Part shown: positions 35,010 to 43,020 of the stretch, piece after piece
Position numbering within the stretch: position 1 is the stretch's first letter
Layout of the letters: every line of letters begins with the position of its first letter
Source: Collinsella sp. TF08-11AT
GTDB lineage: Bacteria > Actinomycetota > Coriobacteriia > Coriobacteriales > Coriobacteriaceae
Assembly: GCF_003437035.1 (NCBI RefSeq)
Contig: NZ_QSRL01000003.1
Location: 62,001-126,000, forward strand
DNA length: 64,000 nucleotides
Direction of reading: 5' to 3'
The notes under the pieces: model-generated
What the model was told of the DNA's origin: nothing
Database searches by the model: none
Seen by the model: only the letters and a program-made list of their open reading frames with translations
Program-made: the position numbers and the translations under genes

Positions 35010-36713
35010 ATGTATCAGGGAGTCAACGCTTCCGAGGGCATCGGTATCGGCACCGTCATGGTCGCCGTCGATCCCGACTTGACGTTTGAGCCGCACGAGG
35101 TTGCTGATTCGGCAGCAGAGAAGGAGCGCTATCAGTCCGCTCTTTCGGTCTTCTGCGAGAAGACCCAGGCTCAGGCCGACCACATGAAGGAGACGGTGGG
35201 CGAGGCCGAGGCCGAGATCATGAGCGGACACATTGTCCTGGCTCAGGACCCGGGCATGACCGACGCCATCAACGCCGCCATTGACGGCGGCACCTGCGCC
35301 GAGCAGGCGCTCATGGACACCTCGACCATGTTCGAGAACATGTTCCTGTCCATGGACGACGAGATGTTCCGTCTGCGCGCGGCCGACATCGCCGACATCC
35401 GCACCGGTATTCTGGCCGAGCTGCTGGGCAAGGAGGTCGTCGACCTCTCCGTCCTGCCCGAGAATACCGTCGTTGTCGTGCACGACCTCACGCCGTCCAT
35501 GACCGCCACGATCGATAAGGCCCACGTTGCCGGTATCGTCACCGAGACCGGTGGCCGCACGTCGCACTCCGCGATCATTGCGCGCGCCCTCGAGATCCCG
35601 GCTGTCCTTTCGGTTTCCAACAGCTGCACCGCGTTGCGCAACGGTATGACCGTTGTCGTCGACGGTGGCAAGGGTATCGTCGAGGCCGATCCCGACGAGG
35701 AGACGCTCGCTGCCTACACCGCCAAGGCCGAGGCCTTCGCTGCCGAGAAGGCAGCCCTCGAGGCCTTCCGTGGCAAGCCGTCCGTGACTGCCGATGGCAT
35801 CAAGAAGATCATCGCCTGCAACATCGGTAGCCCCGATGACGTGCCCAACGCGCTCGATCACGACGCCGAGGCTATCGGTCTGTTCCGCTCCGAGTTCCTG
35901 TTCATGGACTCTGCTGAGCTTCCTTCCGAGGAGGAGCAGTTCAACGCCTATCGTAAGGTCGCCAGCGCGCTCAAGGGTGCTCCGGTCATCATCCGCACGC
36001 TCGATGTGGGCGGCGACAAGGAGATTCCGTATCTGCACATGGTCAAGGAAGAGAACCCCTTCATGGGCTTCCGCGCCGTGCGTTACTGCCTGGCCAATCC
36101 CGACCAGTACAAGGTTCAGCTCCGCGCCCTGCTGCGCGCCAGCGCCTTTGGTGACGTCAAGATCATGATCCCGCTCGTCACCTGCGTCGAGGAGGTCGTG
36201 GCCGTCAAGGAGCTCGTCGAGCAGTGCAAGGCCGAGCTGACCGAAGAGGGTCGCAAGTTCAACGAGAACATCGAGGTCGGCATTATGGTCGAGACGCCTG
36301 CCGCCTCGCTGCTCGCTGACCGTCTGGCCGAGGTCGCCGACTTCTTTTCTATCGGCACCAACGACCTCATCGGCTACACCATGTGCGCCGACCGTGGCAA
36401 CGACACCATCTCCAACCTGTACCAGGTGTACTATCCCGCCGTGCTCCGCTCGCTCAAGAACATCATCGAGAGCGGCGTGAAGGCCGGTATCATGGTCGGC
36501 ATGTGCGGCGAGGCCGCTGCCGATCCGCTGCTTGAGCCGCTGCTGATCAGCTGGGGCCTGGAGGAGTTCTCGATGAGCGCTCCGTCCATCCTGCGCGCCC
36601 GCAAGACCATCAGCCAGTGGACCAAGGCCGAGTGTGACGAGCTCGCCGAGAAGGCACTCGCCTGCAACACTGCCGCCGAGGTCAAGGCGCTGCTCGAGTC
36701 TGCTGCTCGCTAA
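35010..36713 (+). CDS. ptsI: PTS Enzyme I (phosphoenolpyruvate-protein phosphotransferase)
   Basis: A 567-residue enzyme moving phosphate from PEP to HPr. The phospho-His186 lies in GGRTSHSAIIAR, and the PEP-binding C-terminal barrel shows GTNDLIGYTMCADRGND and GMCGEAA with the catalytic Cys. The ATG at 35010 (MYQGVNASEGI) is preferred; ATG 35004 adds two residues and shares the same GGAGAGAGGA ribosome site. Confidence 0.96.
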   Translation: MYQGVNASEGIGIGTVMVAVDPDLTFEPHEVADSAAEKERYQSALSVFCEKTQAQADHMKETVGEAEAEIMSGHIVLAQDPGMTDAINAAIDGGTCAEQALMDTSTMFENMFLSMDDEMFRLRAADIADIRTGILAELLGKEVVDLSVLPENTVVVVHDLTPSMTATIDKAHVAGIVTETGGRTSHSAIIARALEIPAVLSVSNSCTALRNGMTVVVDGGKGIVEADPDEETLAAYTAKAEAFAAEKAALEAFRGKPSVTADGIKKIIACNIGSPDDVPNALDHDAEAIGLFRSEFLFMDSAELPSEEEQFNAYRKVASALKGAPVIIRTLDVGGDKEIPYLHMVKEENPFMGFRAVRYCLANPDQYKVQLRALLRASAFGDVKIMIPLVTCVEEVVAVKELVEQCKAELTEEGRKFNENIEVGIMVETPAASLLADRLAEVADFFSIGTNDLIGYTMCADRGNDTISNLYQVYYPAVLRSLKNIIESGVKAGIMVGMCGEAAADPLLEPLLISWGLEEFSMSAPSILRARKTISQWTKAECDELAEKALACNTAAEVKALLESAAR

Positions 36714-36730
36714 TTTGGTATCAGAGGTAA

Positions 36731-36760
36731 CCGCGTGGTTGGAATGGGCCAATCACGCGG
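36731..36760 (+). other. Hairpin between ptsI and the first PfkB gene
   Basis: CCGCGTGGTTG pairs with CCAATCACGCGG (about 36731-36741 with 36749-36760). There is no T-run, so it may be a processing or stability element and not a terminator. Confidence 0.5.
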
Positions 36761-36787
36761 CCCTCACATATACAGGGGGTACTGTAA

Positions 36788-37720
36788 ATGTTCTACACGC
36801 TAACCGCTAACCCGGCTGTCGACATGACGGTTTCGAGCTCTCCGCTCGAGCCCGATGAGAACGTCCGCACCGGCTCGGCCAGCTACACGGCTAACGGCAA
36901 GGGCCTCGACGTGTCCTTCGCCTTTAAGAAGATGGGCGTCGACACCGTCGCGCTCGGCTTCTTCGCTGGCTTCACGGGCAAGTTTATCGTCGAGGAGGTC
37001 ATGAACCTGGGTTGCCTGTGCCGCCCGGTCTGGACCGACGGCATCACGCGTATCAACACCTACGTCAACGATGGCCAGCACGAGTACGGCATCCTCAACC
37101 CCGGTGCTCCTATTACGCCGCAGCACCAGGAGGAGCTCTACAACATCCTGGACACCGCGGGCGATCTTGAGTGCCTGATCGTCTCTGGCTCCGTGCCTCC
37201 CAAAGCTACGCCCGACTTCCTGGCTCAGGTCATGGAGCACGCTCAGGCCCGTGGCGCCGATGTCGTCCTGGACCTGTCCTCCGACAAGCTCAAGGAGCTC
37301 GCTCACAAGAAGCCGCTGCTCATCAAGCCGAACCATCACGAGATGAAGGCTATCTTCGGCGTGCCGGTCGACACCGACGACGAGGTCCGCGTTGCCATGA
37401 AGATGGCTCACGACGCGGGCGTTCAGAACGTGCTGCTCACCCGTGGTAGCCGTGGCGACGCCTACTTCTCCAACGGCGAGGACATTTGGTACGCCAAGCG
37501 TGAGTTCAACATCAAGCTGGTCTCTTCCGTCTGCGCCGGCGACTGCACCCTCGCTGCGTTCCTGCACAAGTGGTACAGGGATCGCGACAACGTCGAGGAG
37601 GCCATGAAGCTCGCTATGGCCACCGGCGCCAACGTCGCTGAGTCCGTCGGCATCGGCGACTTCGGTCACGTTGACGAGTACAGCAAGCGCGTTGCTGTCC
37701 GCAAGCTCGATCGTCAGTAA
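36788..37720 (+). CDS. PfkB-family sugar-phosphate kinase (1-phosphofructokinase-like), copy 1
   Basis: A 310-residue ribokinase-fold kinase of the FruK/LacC group, adding phosphate to fructose 1-phosphate or tagatose 6-phosphate. The N-terminal signature MFYTLTANPAVD and the substrate loop TANGKGLDVSFA are present. The catalytic Asp252 lies in VCAGDCTLAAF, where the usual GAGD reads CAGD. It follows ptsI and pairs with the fructose-type PTS. Closely related to the next gene. Confidence 0.88.
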   Translation: MFYTLTANPAVDMTVSSSPLEPDENVRTGSASYTANGKGLDVSFAFKKMGVDTVALGFFAGFTGKFIVEEVMNLGCLCRPVWTDGITRINTYVNDGQHEYGILNPGAPITPQHQEELYNILDTAGDLECLIVSGSVPPKATPDFLAQVMEHAQARGADVVLDLSSDKLKELAHKKPLLIKPNHHEMKAIFGVPVDTDDEVRVAMKMAHDAGVQNVLLTRGSRGDAYFSNGEDIWYAKREFNIKLVSSVCAGDCTLAAFLHKWYRDRDNVEEAMKLAMATGANVAESVGIGDFGHVDEYSKRVAVRKLDRQ

Positions 37721-37748
37721 TCGAAACGCGACATATTCGTGCGCATGC

Positions 37749-37779
37749 GGCGCCCCGGTTTCGGCTGGGGCGCCTTTTT
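37749..37779 (+). terminator. Terminator after first PfkB gene
   Basis: GGCGCCCC (37749-37756) pairs with GGGGCGCC (37767-37774), followed by five T. Confidence 0.9.
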
Positions 37780-37908
37780 GTTCCGCCACGGGGGAGAGGA
37801 GTCCTTCCGTACTTCATCGCTTCCACACCGTTCACCGAGTTGTCCTAGCCTTTTACCGATGCGTGGAATATACTTTCATTAACACGTTGCCTTGTGAAAG
37901 GAACATTC

Positions 37909-38841
37909 ATGATTTACACGCTCACTGCAAATCCCGCCATTGACTACAACATCACCTGCGACGGTCTTGCTGCCAACACCGTCACGCGTACCCGCAACGC
38001 CGTCTACACGCCCAACGGCAAGGGCCTCAACGTCTCGTTTACGCTCGACCACTACGGCGTCGACACCACGATCCTGGGCTTTTTCGCCGGTTTCTCGGGC
38101 GAGTTTATCGTTAAGGGCGCCGAGGCCCTGGGCGTGCCCGTCAAGCCCGTGTGGACCGACGGCATCACGCGCGTCAATGTGTTCCTCAACGCCGGCCCCG
38201 ACACCGAGTACAACATGGTCAACGCCGGTGCCGCCATCAACGAGGCCAACGAGCGGGAGATGTTTGAGCTCATCGATTCGCTCGATGACATGACCTGCCT
38301 GGTCATCAGCGGCTCGCTGCCTCCCAACACTTCCGAGGGCTTCCTGGCCGAGGTCCTGCGCCGCGTCAAGGCCAAGGGGGCCGAGTTCGTGCTCGATATC
38401 TCGAGCCATCAGCTGGCAGACCTCATTGCCATGGAGCCGCTGCTGATTAAGCCCAATGACGACGAGCTGCTCGATATCTTTGGCATTAAGGTAAGCGGCG
38501 GCGACGATGAGTCCGTCAAGGGTGCCATGGCCGAGCTGCACGCCAAGGGCGCTAAGAACGTGCTGCTGACGCTCGGCGGCGCCGGTGCGTACTTCTCCAA
38601 CGGCGAGCACATCTGGTTTGCCAACCGTACTTTTGAGGTTAAGCTGCTGTCGACGGTGTGCGCCGGCGATTCTTCGCTGGCCGCCTTCCTGTCCGTGTGG
38701 CACGACGCCCCGGAGCGCGTCGAGGACGCCCTGCGTCTCTCGATGGCCACCGGCGCTAACGTGGTCGAGTGCCCCGGTCTGGGCGATTTTGCCAAGGTCG
38801 ATGAGTATCAGAAGGGTATTGCAATCCGTCAGGTTTGCTAG
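37909..38841 (+). CDS. PfkB-family sugar-phosphate kinase (1-phosphofructokinase-like), copy 2
   Basis: A 310-residue paralogue of the preceding kinase, equal in length and collinear (MIYTLTANPAIDYNI, TPNGKGLNVSF, VCAGDSSLAAF with catalytic Asp254). It has its own terminator and a GAAAGGA ribosome site before ATG 37909. Differences in the substrate loops suggest that the two copies may serve different sugar phosphates or conditions. Confidence 0.88.
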   Translation: MIYTLTANPAIDYNITCDGLAANTVTRTRNAVYTPNGKGLNVSFTLDHYGVDTTILGFFAGFSGEFIVKGAEALGVPVKPVWTDGITRVNVFLNAGPDTEYNMVNAGAAINEANEREMFELIDSLDDMTCLVISGSLPPNTSEGFLAEVLRRVKAKGAEFVLDISSHQLADLIAMEPLLIKPNDDELLDIFGIKVSGGDDESVKGAMAELHAKGAKNVLLTLGGAGAYFSNGEHIWFANRTFEVKLLSTVCAGDSSLAAFLSVWHDAPERVEDALRLSMATGANVVECPGLGDFAKVDEYQKGIAIRQVC

Positions 38842-38874
38842 TTCCGGCACCTTGCCTGAATAGTTCAATTATTT

Positions 38875-38908
38875 CGCATCCGTCTTAGACCAGGACGGAT
38901 GCGTTTTT
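38875..38908 (+). terminator. Terminator after second PfkB gene
   Basis: CGCATCCGTC (38875-38884) pairs exactly with GACGGATGCG (38894-38903), followed by five T. Confidence 0.92.
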
Positions 38909-39005
38909 GTTTATCGGACTTGCGTGTGCAGTGGAGGCTGTTTCTTGCTAGACTTCTTGCAGACGCAATCGATAGCCAATTTGATAGTCGCAGGAGGCCA
39001 TAGGC

Positions 39006-40400
39006 ATGTGCAATGTTTCGCTCAACGGTACGCAGCCGACCGATGCCTCTATCCGTGTCCTGCGTGCGCTTGAGGCAGCAGGTCTTGAGGCTTGGTACGT
39101 GGGTGGTTGGGTACGTGATGCGCTGATGGGATGCCCCAGCCACGATGTCGACATGTGCTGCAGCGGCCTGTGGCTGGAGTCCAAGGCGGCACTCGAGGCC
39201 GCCGGCATTGCGGTAGTTGAGTCGGGCATTAAATTTGGCGGCATTACGGCTATTTGCGATGGCGAGCGCATTGAGGTCACCACCTATCGCCTGGACGGCT
39301 TCTATACCGACGGTCGTCATCCTCAGAGTGTGGAGCGCGCCGCTTCGCTTGAGGACGATCTGGCGCGCCGCGACTTTACCGTCAATGCCATGGCGTGGCA
39401 TCCCGAGCGCGGCCTTGTCGACCGCTACGATGGCCAGGGCGACCTAGACCGCAAGCTGATTCGTGCCGTCGGAGATCCCAAGCGCCGCTTTAACGAGGAT
39501 GCCCTGCGCATGTTGCGTGCGGTGCGTTTTGCCTGCCGCCTGGACTTTGTGATTGAGCCCGAGACCAAGTGTGCCCTTGCCGAGTGCGCGCCGCTGCTCG
39601 ATGCCGTGGCGCGCGAGCGCGTGGGTATTGAGCTCGAGGGCATTCTATCGACCGGCCACGGGGGAGACGCGATGCTGCGCTACCCCGAGCTCATCTGCGC
39701 CGCCGTGCCCGAGCTTGCGCCGGCTCGTGGGTTTGACCAGCGCAGTGTCTATCATGCGTTTAACGTCTACGAACATATCGCCCGCGTGCTGACGGTGGCA
39801 GGGGAGCTGGCGCTGTGCGATGGCGTGGCGCCTTCGCCGAGCTTAATGTGGGCAGCGTTTTTGCATGACGTCTCCAAGCCCGATTGCTTTACGGTCGATC
39901 ACGCCGGCAGCGGCCACTTCTACGGTCATCCCGAGCTCGGCGCCAAGAAGGCGCGCGTCATTATGGATCGCCTGGCGCTCTCGCACGATTTGGTGCGCGA
40001 TGTGTGCCTGCTCATCAAATACCATGACAAGCCGCTGCGCCCCGAGCGCTCCTGCCTGCTCAATATGATGCGCGCGCTTTCGGGCGAGGGCGTCGACACG
40101 CCGCGTCTGATGGACGAGCTCATGGATCTTAAGCGTGCTGACACACTTGGTAAGGCCCCGTCGTGCTTCTATTACGTCGAGACGATTGAGGAGATGCGCG
40201 CGATGGCGCACGAGCTGCTGAAGGCGGGGGAGCCCTATACGCTCAAGATGCTCGCCATTAACGGCGGCGACCTGATCCGCGCCGGTGTGAAGCCGGGGCC
40301 CGAGCTAGGCCAGCTACTCAACTCCGCCCTCGACGCCGTGATCGAAGACAACATTTCCAACGAGCGCGAAGCTCTTTTGGTCCATCTCAACTTGAATTAG
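39006..40400 (+). CDS. cca: tRNA nucleotidyltransferase (CCA-adding), HD-domain type
   Basis: A 464-residue class II enzyme that adds or repairs the tRNA CCA end. The catalytic carboxylates are Asp47 and Asp49 (SHDVDM) after GGWVRD. RRDFTVNAMAW and EDALRMLRAVRFA complete the head and neck. A C-terminal HD domain (AAFLHDVSKPD, later KYHD) would add phosphohydrolase activity. The encoded tRNAs downstream already carry CCA, so here the enzyme would mainly repair ends. Confidence 0.94.
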   Translation: MCNVSLNGTQPTDASIRVLRALEAAGLEAWYVGGWVRDALMGCPSHDVDMCCSGLWLESKAALEAAGIAVVESGIKFGGITAICDGERIEVTTYRLDGFYTDGRHPQSVERAASLEDDLARRDFTVNAMAWHPERGLVDRYDGQGDLDRKLIRAVGDPKRRFNEDALRMLRAVRFACRLDFVIEPETKCALAECAPLLDAVARERVGIELEGILSTGHGGDAMLRYPELICAAVPELAPARGFDQRSVYHAFNVYEHIARVLTVAGELALCDGVAPSPSLMWAAFLHDVSKPDCFTVDHAGSGHFYGHPELGAKKARVIMDRLALSHDLVRDVCLLIKYHDKPLRPERSCLLNMMRALSGEGVDTPRLMDELMDLKRADTLGKAPSCFYYVETIEEMRAMAHELLKAGEPYTLKMLAINGGDLIRAGVKPGPELGQLLNSALDAVIEDNISNEREALLVHLNLN

Positions 40401-40465
40401 CTACCCAGTTTACCTGCGCGTTCCATAACCTGCCGACAATTTTTTCGGCAATTTGGAATTTCTTC

Positions 40466-40494
40466 TTGCGCTGATGTTTTTTGTCCCGTAATAT
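40466..40494 (+). promoter_or_regulatory. Promoter of the tRNA-Glu pair
   Basis: TTGCGC (40466-40471) and TAATAT (40489-40494) are separated by 17 bases and lie 35 bases before the first tRNA. Confidence 0.65.
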
Positions 40495-40528
40495 ATGTCC
40501 TCGCAGCACGGCAGTGCAGATGTCATGT

Positions 40529-40605
40529 GGCCCGTTCGTCTAGCGGTTTAGGACGCCGCCCTCTCAAGGCGGAGATCACCAGTTCGAATCTGGTACGGGC
40601 TACCA
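40529..40605 (+). tRNA. tRNA-Glu (anticodon CTC), copy 1
   Basis: A complete cloverleaf: acceptor GGCCCGT/ACGGGCT, anticodon stem CCGCC/GGCGG with loop CTCTCAA giving anticodon CTC (reads GAG), T-arm ACCAG-TTCGAAT-CTGGT, and encoded CCA. 77 bases. Confidence 0.96.
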
Positions 40606-40627
40606 CTTCTTTTCTGCTGAGGTCTAT

Positions 40628-40704
40628 GGCCCGTTCGTCTAGCGGTTTAGGACGCCGCCCTCTCAAGGCGGAGATCACCAGTTCGAATCTGGTACGGGCT
40701 ACCA
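40628..40704 (+). tRNA. tRNA-Glu (anticodon CTC), copy 2
   Basis: Identical in all 77 bases to copy 1, starting 22 bases after it; co-transcribed from the same promoter. A hairpin with T-run follows. Confidence 0.96.
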
Positions 40705-40711
40705 CGCATCT

Positions 40712-40746
40712 GATACCCGGTCTTCCCATGGAAGGCCTGGTTTTTT
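40712..40746 (+). terminator. Terminator after the tRNA-Glu pair
   Basis: CCCGGTCTTCC pairs with GGAAGGCCTGG with one wobble and one mismatch, closed by CATG, then TTTTTT. Confidence 0.85.
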
Positions 40747-40854
40747 ATTTTCAAACAACCGTCTGCAATTCCCGTTTGAACCAGAGCTTTGCGTTCTGCC
40801 TATGGCCCTTACGGGTACAATAACCAAGATATTTTGGCTGTTAGAAGGAGTCTC

Positions 40855-42162
40855 ATGACGGAGTCCTCTCAGCATACGTCTAAGCCCCAGGTCGAGGTTG
40901 AGGCCTCGGGCGGAGATGACAATAAGAGCGCACGCCGCGGCGCCATCTTTATCGGCGTCGTGCTGGTGGGTTATATCGTCTATCTGGTGGTAACCGGGCA
41001 GATGGGGCAGTTCTGGGCCGCTATGTCGAGCGTCCAGGCGCCATGGCTCGTTATCGCGTGTCTTTGCATGTTCATGTATCTGTTCTTTGGCATTGTGGCC
41101 TATGCGATCGCCGTTTGGCTCGACCCTTATTCGCCCGTCGGCATTCGCGACCTGATCTCGGTCGAGGCGAGCGGTATCTTCTTTGGCAACCTGACGCCCA
41201 TGATGATGGGCTCTACGCCCGCCCAGATTTACCGCCTGACCAAGGCAGGCCAAAATGTCGGCGAGGCCGGTGCCACGCAGTTCACGCGCTTTATCGTGTA
41301 TCAGTTTGGCCTCGTTGCCTGGGGCGCCATTCTGCTGCTTGCCCGAATGCCGTTTTTCGCCGAGCGCTATGGCGACATGACGCTGCTGTGCGTCTTTAGC
41401 TTTGGCGGTCACTGCTGCATTCTGCTTGGCATCTTTGCCGTCGCGCTCATGCCTAAGACCGTCACGCGCGTCGCGCACTGCATTATCAATTGGCTCGAGC
41501 GAATGGGCGTCTCGGCCACCAAGATTGAGGGCTGGCGTACGTTTGTCGACGGCGAAATCTACTCTTTCTCCGAGAAGTTCAAGCTTTCAGCCGGCCACTT
41601 TTCGTCCATGCTGCTCACGGTGGTCATCACCATGATGCAGCTCGCGTTTTTCTACCTCGTGCCGTATTTCCTGATGCTTGCCTTTGGCCACCACGAGGTC
41701 GACTTTTTCTCGGTCATGGCCGCGAGCGCCTTTGTCCAGCTGTTGAGCTCTGCGGTCCCCTTGCCCGGTGGAACTGGTGGCGCTGAGGGCGGCTTTGCAT
41801 TGTTCTTGGGTCATTTCTTTGGGTCGGCTTCGACCGCCGGCTATCTGCTGTGGCGCCTCATTACGTTTATTGCGCCGACCATTTTGGCTGCGCCCCTGTT
41901 GGGCCTTAAGAGCGCCCACAACGAGAGCATCCATGCGCGCTGGGATCGCGTGATGCGCATACTCGGCCGCACGCCTCAGACGCCCTCTGCGCCCACTAAG
42001 CCGCACCCCACGAATGCTGTTACCGTTGATCCCAAGAAGCACGCTCAGAAGGCTTCTGGGACCGCTAAGCCGGCTCATAAAGCCTATGTGCGCCAGACAG
42101 GCGACGGTATTCGCGTATCTCCGTCGGCACTCAATAAGAAGAAGCACCCTAAGTCGCAGTAG
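40855..42162 (+). CDS. Lysylphosphatidylglycerol synthase/flippase-type membrane protein (UPF0104)
   Basis: A 435-residue polytopic protein of the LPG synthase transmembrane family. Seven to eight hydrophobic segments, with the family patterns FFGNLTPMMMGSTPAQIYRLTKAG and SSAVPLPGGTGGAEGGFALF. The C-terminal MprF aminoacyl-transfer domain is absent; instead there is a basic Lys/Pro-rich tail (HAQKASGTAKPAHK). It may move or anchor a lipid or glycan precursor. AGAAGGAG precedes ATG 40855. Confidence 0.85.
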   Translation: MTESSQHTSKPQVEVEASGGDDNKSARRGAIFIGVVLVGYIVYLVVTGQMGQFWAAMSSVQAPWLVIACLCMFMYLFFGIVAYAIAVWLDPYSPVGIRDLISVEASGIFFGNLTPMMMGSTPAQIYRLTKAGQNVGEAGATQFTRFIVYQFGLVAWGAILLLARMPFFAERYGDMTLLCVFSFGGHCCILLGIFAVALMPKTVTRVAHCIINWLERMGVSATKIEGWRTFVDGEIYSFSEKFKLSAGHFSSMLLTVVITMMQLAFFYLVPYFLMLAFGHHEVDFFSVMAASAFVQLLSSAVPLPGGTGGAEGGFALFLGHFFGSASTAGYLLWRLITFIAPTILAAPLLGLKSAHNESIHARWDRVMRILGRTPQTPSAPTKPHPTNAVTVDPKKHAQKASGTAKPAHKAYVRQTGDGIRVSPSALNKKKHPKSQ

Positions 42163-42278
42163 GGCAGTCGTGCGTTCTTCATATTGCCGGGCTTTTTTGT
42201 GCCGGATGGGGGATAATCCTCTTACGTAGATTATCTCTCATCTGTTGATGAATGCCCGCATATCGAAGGGACACGCCC

Positions 42279-42890
42279 ATGGCCACCAGCAAACCGCGTA
42301 TTGATCGCCGCATCGTTCGCAGCCGCAATGCCATCCTTTCCGCTTTCGAGCGCCTGCTCATGGAAAAGCCGCTGGCAGACATTACGGTGAGTGCCATCGC
42401 GCGCGAGGCCAATGTCGACCGCAAGACCTTTTACGTTCACTTTGGTACGGTCGACGGCCTGCTCGATGCCATTGCCGTCGATGTGGTGGAGATGATTGTC
42501 GACTCGGTCGAGAAAACGCTTGCTTCAATGGACGGTGACACCAACGAGCGCGCCCTGGGAGCGGCGGCGACCTTCTTTAAAACCGTTAACGAGGCGTTAT
42601 GCAACAACCTGGTGCTCAATCGTCAGCTGATCGAGAACATTCCGCTCGATGATTTTATGGCTCGTCTTCGTGCACCTCTCGAGCACGAGATTGCCGAGCG
42701 CAATCTGCTGCCCCATGGCCTTAAGGATGAGATGTTCGACTACTATCTGGCGTTTTTGCTGTCAGGCATTATCGGTATCTATCGCACGTGGGCGCTGTCT
42801 GACGGCTCGGTTCCTATTGAGCGCGTCTCTGAGGTCGCCAACGACCTGACTCTCAATGGCCTGTCGAGTCTGGAATCTCGCTTGGATTAG
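42279..42890 (+). CDS. TetR-family transcriptional regulator
   Basis: A 203-residue repressor. The N-terminal helix-turn-helix is seen in ADITVSAIAREANVDRKTFYVHFGTVDGLL. The C-terminal ligand-binding part resembles TetR_C_8-type regulators (FFKTVNEALCNNLVLNRQLIEN, FLLSGIIGIYRTW). GAAGGGA precedes ATG 42279. It is the last gene before the change to higher G+C DNA; its target is unknown. Confidence 0.88.
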   Translation: MATSKPRIDRRIVRSRNAILSAFERLLMEKPLADITVSAIAREANVDRKTFYVHFGTVDGLLDAIAVDVVEMIVDSVEKTLASMDGDTNERALGAAATFFKTVNEALCNNLVLNRQLIENIPLDDFMARLRAPLEHEIAERNLLPHGLKDEMFDYYLAFLLSGIIGIYRTWALSDGSVPIERVSEVANDLTLNGLSSLESRLD

Positions 42891-42892
42891 GC

Positions 42893-43020
42893 CTAATTGG
42901 GCTCGTCGGCGTGGAAATTCCTGTTCATGAAGTTCTCCGGCGCCTTGTAGACCTCGCCGCGTAGGAGCTGTAGCCTGAGGATCCTTAAAAGAAAGTCCAG
43001 TTTATCCTTCCCACTCCAAT
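42893..43020 (-). pseudogene. Possible C-terminal coding remnant of an unknown minus-strand gene
   Basis: An open minus-strand frame ending in TAG at 42893-42895 encodes a plausible protein tail (LLRILRLQLLRGEVYKAP, then ENFMNRNFHADEPN). It lacks a start and runs back into the ABC ATPase gene in another frame. I do not recognise it. It lies exactly at the border of the cobalamin island. Confidence 0.25.
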
